A stretch of 64,000 nt of DNA, from the NCBI RefSeq assembly GCF_001879715.1, contig NZ_MNBW01000014.1, positions 31,121 to 95,120 of the forward strand. Reading direction: 5' to 3'. Source of the DNA: Nioella nitratireducens (GTDB lineage: Bacteria > Pseudomonadota > Alphaproteobacteria > Rhodobacterales > Rhodobacteraceae). The notes beneath the pieces are model-generated. The model was not told the origin of the DNA. It made no database searches and was given only the letters and a program-made list of their open reading frames with translations. A program made the translations under genes and the position numbers. The number at the start of each line of letters is the position of its first letter. The stretch's first letter is position 1. Shown piece after piece: positions 59,079-64,000 of this stretch.

Positions 59079-59618
59079 TCAGTCGAGTTTGCGCAGGTAG
59101 GTCCAGGTCGGCACCTTGGCGTTGCGCGCGACCGAGAACGCCTCGGCATCGCCCAGATAGGCGAACTTGGCGTTGGTCAGCACGCGGGCCGAGCCCGGAT
59201 TGTCCTGGAACACGCTGGCGAACATGGTGTCGTTGTTCAGCGGGTTGGCCGCGACCAGGGCCTTGACGGCCTCTGACGCGAGGCCGGTGTTCCACATCGC
59301 GGGCGCCACCCAATAGCTGACCTCGGATTGGTTGCGGTCCATCTGTTGCAGGGAGATCATCCCCATCAGCTCGGACCCGCCCTGTTCCGTCGCGTCCATG
59401 GCCCACACGAATTCCTTTCGCTCCCCGCGCTGCGCCTTGGCCACCATGGCCTCGGCTGCGCCGGGTGGCAGCGGGTGCGGGATAGAGGTCGTCATTTCGG
59501 CAACCCGCTTGTCGGAGGCGTAAAGCTCCAACAGGCCGACATCCGAGGCCCTCAGCGGCCGCAGCACGAAGCGCGGCGTTTCGACAACGGCCTGCCGAAC
59601 GATGGTTTCCTGTTTCAT
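59079..59618 (-). CDS. GNAT-family N-acetyltransferase (RimJ/RimL-type)
   Basis: The protein has 179 residues from ATG 59618, after a GAGGAGG-type site; the frame is open to 59774 but that part is not coding-like. The GNAT fold is visible as TPRFVLRPLRASDVGLL, SEVSYWVAPAMWNTGLASEAVKALV and NPGSARVLTNAKFAYLG. It probably acetylates an N-terminal amine or a small molecule. Its place between rpmA and obgE makes ribosomal protein acetylation a reasonable guess. Confidence 0.85.
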   Translation of the reverse strand: MKQETIVRQAVVETPRFVLRPLRASDVGLLELYASDKRVAEMTTSIPHPLPPGAAEAMVAKAQRGERKEFVWAMDATEQGGSELMGMISLQQMDRNQSEVSYWVAPAMWNTGLASEAVKALVAANPLNNDTMFASVFQDNPGSARVLTNAKFAYLGDAEAFSVARNAKVPTWTYLRKLD

Positions 59619-59787
59619 TCTGCTCCTCCTCAGAAACAGCTCTTCGGGGTCCGGGCCCCGTTTCTGCCCCGTTTGAAAATGGGGATGGAAACGGGTCTCC
59701 TCAAGTCCGGGTGCCCCTGAAATGCGCGAAGGGGGACCGGCTGTGGTGCCGATCCCCCTCACAATGTCTTGCAAATAAGGTCCGGCG

Positions 59788-60057
59788 TTACTCGGCGGCT
59801 TCTGCCTCCGGAAGTACGGAAATAAAGGTGCGGCCCTTGAGACCTTTGTGGAAGGTCACGGCGCCTTCGACAGTTGCAAAGATCGTGTGATCCTTGCCCA
59901 TGCCGACGCCCTCGCCCGGCCACCACTTGGTGCCGCGCTGACGGGCGATGATGTTGCCGGGGATCACTGCCTGACCACCAAATTTCTTGACGCCGAGACG
60001 GCGACCGGCAGAGTCGCGTCCGTTCCGGGAGCTACCGCCTGCTTTTTTATGTGCCAT
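59788..60057 (-). CDS. rpmA: 50S ribosomal protein L27
   Basis: The protein has 89 residues. The N-terminus [20 protein letters not shown] and [22 protein letters not shown] identify L27, whose N-terminal arm reaches the peptidyl-transferase centre. It follows rplU by 12 nt. Confidence 0.97.
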   Translation of the reverse strand: MAHKKAGGSSRNGRDSAGRRLGVKKFGGQAVIPGNIIARQRGTKWWPGEGVGMGKDHTIFATVEGAVTFHKGLKGRTFISVLPEAEAAE

Positions 60058-60069
60058 GGGTGTCTCTCC

Positions 60070-60705
60070 TTACTCTGCGAGTTTCGCTTTGGCCTGATCG
60101 ACCCAGCCTTCGCGCTCGATGCGGCCCTTGAAGGACAGTTTTTCGTCCATCTCGGCGATATCGGCGTCGGTCCATGTGGCGATCTGGGCGAAGCTGGTGA
60201 TGCCAGCTTCATTCAGCTTCTTTTCAAGCGCTGGGCCCACGCCGGACAGCGCCTTGAGGTCGTCGGCGCCGGGTGCGGCGGCTGCGGCCTTGGGGGCGGC
60301 TTTCTTCGCGGGCTTGGCTGCCGGGGCGGCCTCTGCCGATGCGGAAACCGAACCGGCGCCCGCTGCGGCCTTCACACCGGTCGCGTCGCCACCTTCGGCG
60401 AGAATATCGGTGATCCGCACAAGCGTCAGCTTCTGACGATGCCCCTTGGTCCGCTTCGAGCTGTGCTTACGGCGACGCTTGACGAAGTGGATGAGCTTTT
60501 CGCCCTTGATCTGGTCGATGACGGTGGCTTGAACAGCCGCACCGGCAACGGTCGGCGTGCCGAGAACGGTGGTGTCGCCACCGAGCATCAGCACGTCGTT
60601 GAATTGGATGGTTTCGCCAGCATCAGCAGCCAGTTTCTCGACGCGAAGCACGTCGCCGGACTGGACCTTGTACTGCTTGCCACCGGTCTTGAGGACCGCA
60701 AACAT
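60070..60705 (-). CDS. rplU: 50S ribosomal protein L21 with C-terminal helix-hairpin-helix extension
   Basis: The protein has 211 residues from ATG 60705. Residues 1-103 are a normal L21 ([34 protein letters not shown]). An Ala/Lys/Pro linker (about 118-145) follows, then a domain of about 60 residues with [27 protein letters not shown], a helix-hairpin-helix of the kind that binds nucleic acid. E. coli L21 has only 103 residues, so about half the protein is extra. Such long forms are known in Rhodobacterales. Confidence 0.94.
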   Translation of the reverse strand: MFAVLKTGGKQYKVQSGDVLRVEKLAADAGETIQFNDVLMLGGDTTVLGTPTVAGAAVQATVIDQIKGEKLIHFVKRRRKHSSKRTKGHRQKLTLVRITDILAEGGDATGVKAAAGAGSVSASAEAAPAAKPAKKAAPKAAAAAPGADDLKALSGVGPALEKKLNEAGITSFAQIATWTDADIAEMDEKLSFKGRIEREGWVDQAKAKLAE

Positions 60706-60905
60706 ACACGTCTTCCTTTTCTTGCCGCGCCCTGTGGCCCCCGTTTGCGGGTGTTGGTGCGACCGGTGTCGCGCCTCGGGCAGCGTGCCCTGTTCGGGCA
60801 TCGGTTAAAAATGACAAACGCCGCCCGAGTCACCATGGGCGGCGAATGAAGCCTGCGTTTGCCCCAGAGCGTCGTTGCTGTCAAGGGCCAAACCCGGTGA
60901 TCGGG

Positions 60906-61745
60906 CTACAGGGCCTCGCCGGTCATGAACATCGCCGCCGCCTGCCCCAACCGGCCACTCATCGCAGTAAACACCGCGTCATAGCCTTGAAACAGAACCT
61001 GGTTGTAGAGCTGCCCCGCCGAGGTTTCGCAAAAGGCGATATAGGCCGACAGGTCGTCATCGCTGAGGCCGGAATAGGCCATCAACTGAAAGGAATACAG
61101 CCACCGTACGGTGTCCTCGCGCAGGGTCGGTTCCTGTTGCCACACCTGAGCCAGCAACTCCGACTCGGGCACGGGGCGCGGATAGGCGCCGCCCTCTGAC
61201 AAGCCGCTAAGGAAGGCGTAGTTCGAGTTGAGCGAACCCATCACGTTATAGTCGATGAAGCCATTGACCGACGTGAACTCTTCCAACAGGTCAAGGCGCG
61301 GGTCGCCATCGGCGCGGTGCTGGTCATAGATCTCGTAGGCTGCCTCCTCGACATCCGGGTCCAGCATCGCGCGCCACGCGGTCAGCTCGCCATCAATAAT
61401 GCGCCGCCCAAGGGCGCTGTCAAAGAACGCCACAATCGCCGCGGTGTTTTCGCGGGTCAGGCGATCTTCGGGAAAATCGGCGACGAACACCGATTCCAGC
61501 GTGCCGGGCGCGTAGAGCCGGTCGACAAAGGCGGACCAGCCGGTGTTGCTGCGGTCGGGGAACAGTTGCTCTTCCAGTCCGGCGGCATCGCGCCGCCCGG
61601 CATCGCGCATGATGTCGAGGCTCTCGGACACCCCGATCGACTGAAGCATCGTCTGGGTCCGCGGCGCCAGATCGCTGAGCGCCTGCGCCCCCGCGATGCC
61701 CGCAGAGAAAACCATGGTGACCGAAAGACAAAGCGCACGCAGCAT
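60906..61745 (-). CDS. secreted DUF2059-like protein
   Basis: The protein has 279 residues. The start at 61745 (not 61763) is chosen for an AAAGGA site and a clean signal peptide (MLRALCLSVTMVFSAGIAGAQ). The mature protein is helical and acidic, with a DUF2059-like pattern near residues 225-260 (YSGLSDDDLSAYIAFCETSAGQLYNQ). It is periplasmic, of unknown function. It stands alone upstream of the convergent tRNA-Ser/integrase region. Confidence 0.7.
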   Translation of the reverse strand: MLRALCLSVTMVFSAGIAGAQALSDLAPRTQTMLQSIGVSESLDIMRDAGRRDAAGLEEQLFPDRSNTGWSAFVDRLYAPGTLESVFVADFPEDRLTRENTAAIVAFFDSALGRRIIDGELTAWRAMLDPDVEEAAYEIYDQHRADGDPRLDLLEEFTSVNGFIDYNVMGSLNSNYAFLSGLSEGGAYPRPVPESELLAQVWQQEPTLREDTVRWLYSFQLMAYSGLSDDDLSAYIAFCETSAGQLYNQVLFQGYDAVFTAMSGRLGQAAAMFMTGEAL

Positions 61746-61924
61746 TAAAGCGATCCTTTCCACTGTTCAGGCCCGGTGCCTGTGCACGACAATGGGCACG
61801 CGGCGACGGGAAATCCAGTGACAGGCCGATCAAATGCCGTTCATCGGCGGGAAAGCGTCAAAACCCCCTTGCGCCCCCCGGCATGACCGTCTAAATCCCC
61901 GCTCCACGACCCCTGATTAAGCGC

Positions 61925-62014
61925 GGAGAGGTGCCGGAGTGGTCGAACGGGGCGGTCTCGAAAACCGTTGTGGGTGCAAGCCCACCCAGGGTTCGAATCC
62001 CTGTCTCTCCGCCA
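61925..62014 (+). tRNA. tRNA-Ser (anticodon CGA)
   Basis: 90 nt with the long variable arm of class II tRNAs (TGTGGGTGCAAGCCCACC). Acceptor arm GGAGAGG pairs with TCTCTCC, with one G-T pair. The discriminator is G and CCA is encoded. The anticodon loop CTCGAAA gives CGA for Ser. The integrase gene begins about 150 nt past its 3' end. Confidence 0.93.
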
Positions 62015-62160
62015 CTTCCCAGATGGTCGCGATTTAAATTTATCCAATATAGTCAGTTGGTTGGCGCGGAATTCGATCTGCGCCGCACCCGATGCCCCCT
62101 TGAAATCAACCAATTCTGCTACACATCTTGCTACACGGCGGGCGGATGTGGAGGGGCGCG

Positions 62161-63450
62161 ATGCAGCTGATGATGCGGGGGAAGACCTGGCACTTGCGGC
62201 GGCGTGTGCCGGCCCGGTTCGCCTCGGTGGAGCCGCGGCGTGAGGTCTGGGTCTCGCTCAAGACCGACTCGCTCCAGCAGGCGGCGAAGAAAGCGCCTGC
62301 GGTCTGGGACAGCCTTGTCGCGGGCTGGGAGGCGCAGCTGGCGGGCCGGTCTGAGGATGGCGCCGCCCGGCTCGAGGTGGCAAAGGCCATCGCCGCCAGC
62401 CATGGGCTGAGCTACAAGCCCGCCCGCGACCTCGAGGATCTGCCGCTGGAAGAGCTGCTCGCGCGGGTGGAGGTACTGCAGCGCCGGGACGGCACGGTGA
62501 ACACGGTTGCGGCGCCTGCGGTGCTCGGGACGGTGGAGGCGCCCTCGATGACCGTTTCCGAGGCGCTGACCGAGTACTGGGTGCTGACGCCCGACCGGAT
62601 CCGGGGCAAGAGCGCCGACCAGAAGCGGCGTTGGGAGAACCCGAGGAAAAAGGCCATCCGGAACTTCATCGATGTGGTGGGCGACCGCCCCATCGCGGCG
62701 CTGACGCGGGCCGATTTTCTTGACTTCCGGTCCTGGTGGCTGGAGCGGATCGCGGAAGGGAACCTGACGCCCAACTCGGCCAACAAGGACTTGATCCACC
62801 TGTCCGATGTCCTGCGGACCGTGGATGAGCTGAAGGGGCTCGGTCTCGACCTGCCCTTGCACAAGCTGATGCTAAAGGAGGGCGACAAGGCGGAGCGGAT
62901 CCCCTTCTCGGATAACTGGATCCGGGAGAAGCTGCTGGCCGATGGGGCGCTTGCCGGCATGAATGACGAGGCCCGCGCGATCCTGGTCGGGATGATCAAT
63001 ACGGGCTACCGCCCCTCCGAGGCGGCCGGTCTGACCGCGGACCGCATCCGGCTCGACCACGAGGTGCCGCACCTGGTAATCGCGGCGGACGAGACGCGCC
63101 AGATCAAGAACAAGACCTCACGGCGCGAGATCCCGCTGACCGGGGTCAGCCTCGAAGTTTTCCGGGCCTTTTCGTCCGGCTTCCCGCATTACCGCGAAAA
63201 GCCCGCGACCCTCTCGGCTACGGTGAACAAGTCTCTGCGCGAAAACGGGCTGATGGAGAGCGACAGGCACGTAATGTACAGCCTGCGGCACAGCTTCGAG
63301 GACCGGATGCTGCGGGGCCGGATCGATGAGCGCATCAGGCGCGAGTTGATGGGGCACTCCCTCGGTTGCCAGAAATACGGCCAGGGCGGTGGCCTTGCCT
63401 TCAAGGCCGGGGAGCTGGCCCGGATCGCGATCGAGGGGGTGTTTCCCTGA
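62161..63450 (+). CDS. tyrosine recombinase / phage-type integrase
   Basis: The protein has 429 residues from ATG 62161, with GGAGG about 6 nt upstream. The N-terminal DNA-binding part (MQLMMRGKTWHLRRRVPARF) resembles alphaproteobacterial island integrases. The core-binding SAM-like domain lies at about 125-225. The catalytic domain shows Arg in NTGYRPSEAAGL, the YSLRHSFEDR box, GH in LMGHSLGCQKY and the nucleophile Tyr in QKYG. Its place right after tRNA-Ser makes the tRNA 3' end the likely attachment site. The far end of the island is outside the window. Confidence 0.9.
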   Translation: MQLMMRGKTWHLRRRVPARFASVEPRREVWVSLKTDSLQQAAKKAPAVWDSLVAGWEAQLAGRSEDGAARLEVAKAIAASHGLSYKPARDLEDLPLEELLARVEVLQRRDGTVNTVAAPAVLGTVEAPSMTVSEALTEYWVLTPDRIRGKSADQKRRWENPRKKAIRNFIDVVGDRPIAALTRADFLDFRSWWLERIAEGNLTPNSANKDLIHLSDVLRTVDELKGLGLDLPLHKLMLKEGDKAERIPFSDNWIREKLLADGALAGMNDEARAILVGMINTGYRPSEAAGLTADRIRLDHEVPHLVIAADETRQIKNKTSRREIPLTGVSLEVFRAFSSGFPHYREKPATLSATVNKSLRENGLMESDRHVMYSLRHSFEDRMLRGRIDERIRRELMGHSLGCQKYGQGGGLAFKAGELARIAIEGVFP

Positions 63451-63775
63451 GGAGCGCGCGGGCGCGGTCAAGAGCGGCGTGACGGAGTTTGAGCTTGTCG
63501 CGTTCAGCCTCGAGGCGGAGGAAGATGGGCAGATAGGCCTCGTCCTGCTCGAGCAGCTCCGCCACCACGCGCAGGGCGTTCTCTATGCGCTCCTCGAGGG
63601 ATCTCTGCCTGTGCTGCTGGGGACCTCTCGACCTGTCTGTTGGCGCGGCTGCGGTGGAGGTGAACCGGTGCGTGGTTCCGTTTCGCTCGGCGGTTCCGGA
63701 CGGACTGTCACACGACGCCGCAGGCGTGCAGCCGCGCCGTCCTGTGTTGACATGCCTCTCCCGGTCGCGTGCCAT
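63401..63775 (-). CDS. possible small coiled-coil protein, antisense overlap with integrase 3' end
   Basis: The ORF has 124 codons. Its second half (SLEERIENALRVVAELLEQD, then AYLPIFLRLEAERDKLKLRHAALDRARALL) looks like a genuine amphipathic coiled coil. The first half is Arg/Thr/Ser-rich and may be non-coding, so the true start may lie nearer 63600. It overlaps the last 50 nt of the integrase gene on the opposite strand. No family is recognised. Confidence 0.4.
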   Translation of the reverse strand: MARDRERHVNTGRRGCTPAASCDSPSGTAERNGTTHRFTSTAAAPTDRSRGPQQHRQRSLEERIENALRVVAELLEQDEAYLPIFLRLEAERDKLKLRHAALDRARALLRETPPRSRSGPAPRP

Positions 63776-63792
63776 ATGCCGCGGTCTCCCCT

Positions 63793-63817
63793 ACGGTGCC
63801 GGGAGCTCCGGCACCGT
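63793..63817. repeat. perfect 10-bp inverted repeat
   Basis: ACGGTGCCGG (63793-63802) and CCGGCACCGT (63808-63817) surround GAGCT. It lies in the gene-poor end of the window. It could be an operator or recombination site of the island; there is no T-run. The rest of 63776-64000 shows nothing that I can assign. Confidence 0.5.
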
Positions 63818-64000
63818 GCTCCGATGTGATCAACCTGCTGCGGGGTGTCCCCGCGTCTCTGAGGGTGATGTAGACTCGGAATTTCGGTTTGGGGGATTTC
63901 GGCGGTGCCGACAGTGGTACTGCGTAAGCGGTTCGCCGCCCCCACACTTTCGAGCTGACGTGTGATCTGCGATTCAGAGGCTTCTTTGGTTTGTGGGGAG

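Noticed and set aside
61925..62014. Second attachment repeat of the tRNA-Ser island inside the window
   Set aside because: I found no second copy of the tRNA 3' end between 62015 and 64000, so the island must extend beyond the window or the site differs.
63585..63965. Plus-strand 126-codon ORF after the integrase
   Set aside because: Composition is irregular (Cys/Arg/Ser-rich), there is no ribosome site, and it overlaps the better coiled-coil ORF on the other strand.

Overview
The window looks like a chromosome segment from a Rhodobacterales alphaproteobacterium (Roseobacter/Paracoccus-like). Host genes are GC-rich with GC-ending codons. Several features are typical of that order: an HTH/DUF6456-like gene beside a tiny divergent gene, a ribosomal protein L21 with a helix-hairpin-helix tail, a long PstA/PstC pair, a non-pyrrolysine MttB homologue and many EamA-type exporters. 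The assignment rests on gene content and base composition only; no search was run.

Layout. 1-13.4 kb: tRNA-Asp, a TetR/PPK2 pair, an alpha/beta hydrolase, a MetA-type homoserine acyltransferase, a P-loop protein of unknown role, two EamA exporters, a FadL-type porin, MsrB, a sulfotransferase, a MAPEG protein, GMP synthase and a Nudix protein. 13.6-25.2 kb: MttB-like methyltransferase, a small regulatory locus with DnaA-box and CtrA-like motifs, MFS exporter, AlkA-like glycosylase, carboxylesterase, HNH protein, agmatinase-family enzyme, MazG, an outer-membrane barrel, an M20 hydrolase, and tRNA-Val and tRNA-Thr. 25.3-30.5 kb: 5-oxoprolinase genes pxpB-pxpC-pxpA, then a MaoC-phosphotransacetylase fusion and acetate kinase. 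30.8-33.7 kb: rpsB-tsf and a LuxR-type autoinducer regulator.

34.0-45.5 kb is the most unusual part: two head-to-tail copies, 5,724 bp apart and apparently identical, of a complete ssDNA phage genome (Microviridae). Each copy encodes a holin-like protein, pilot protein VP2, major capsid VP1, a scaffold-like protein, an M15 peptidase endolysin and an HUH replication initiator. An arginine-rich ORF lies overprinted on the initiator gene, and a small ORF overlaps its stop. The dimer is bounded and split by three dif-like sites with the same 6-bp centre (TCATGA). This is the arrangement expected for integration by the host XerC/XerD recombinases, since the phage carries no integrase. Phage codons are clearly richer in T-ending codons than host codons, and GC-rich perfect hairpins fill the non-coding gaps.

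45.5-54.1 kb is the phosphate regulon: phoB, phoU, pstB, pstA, pstC and pstS on the minus strand with a three-repeat Pho box before pstS, and phoR further on. An ACR3 arsenite exporter gene lies on the plus strand between pstS and phoR. 54.2-61.7 kb: a trans-sulfuration enzyme, then proA, proB, obgE, a GNAT gene, rpmA and rplU, and a DUF2059-like secreted protein. 61.9-64.0 kb: tRNA-Ser followed at once by a tyrosine integrase, probably the edge of a genomic island that runs off the window.
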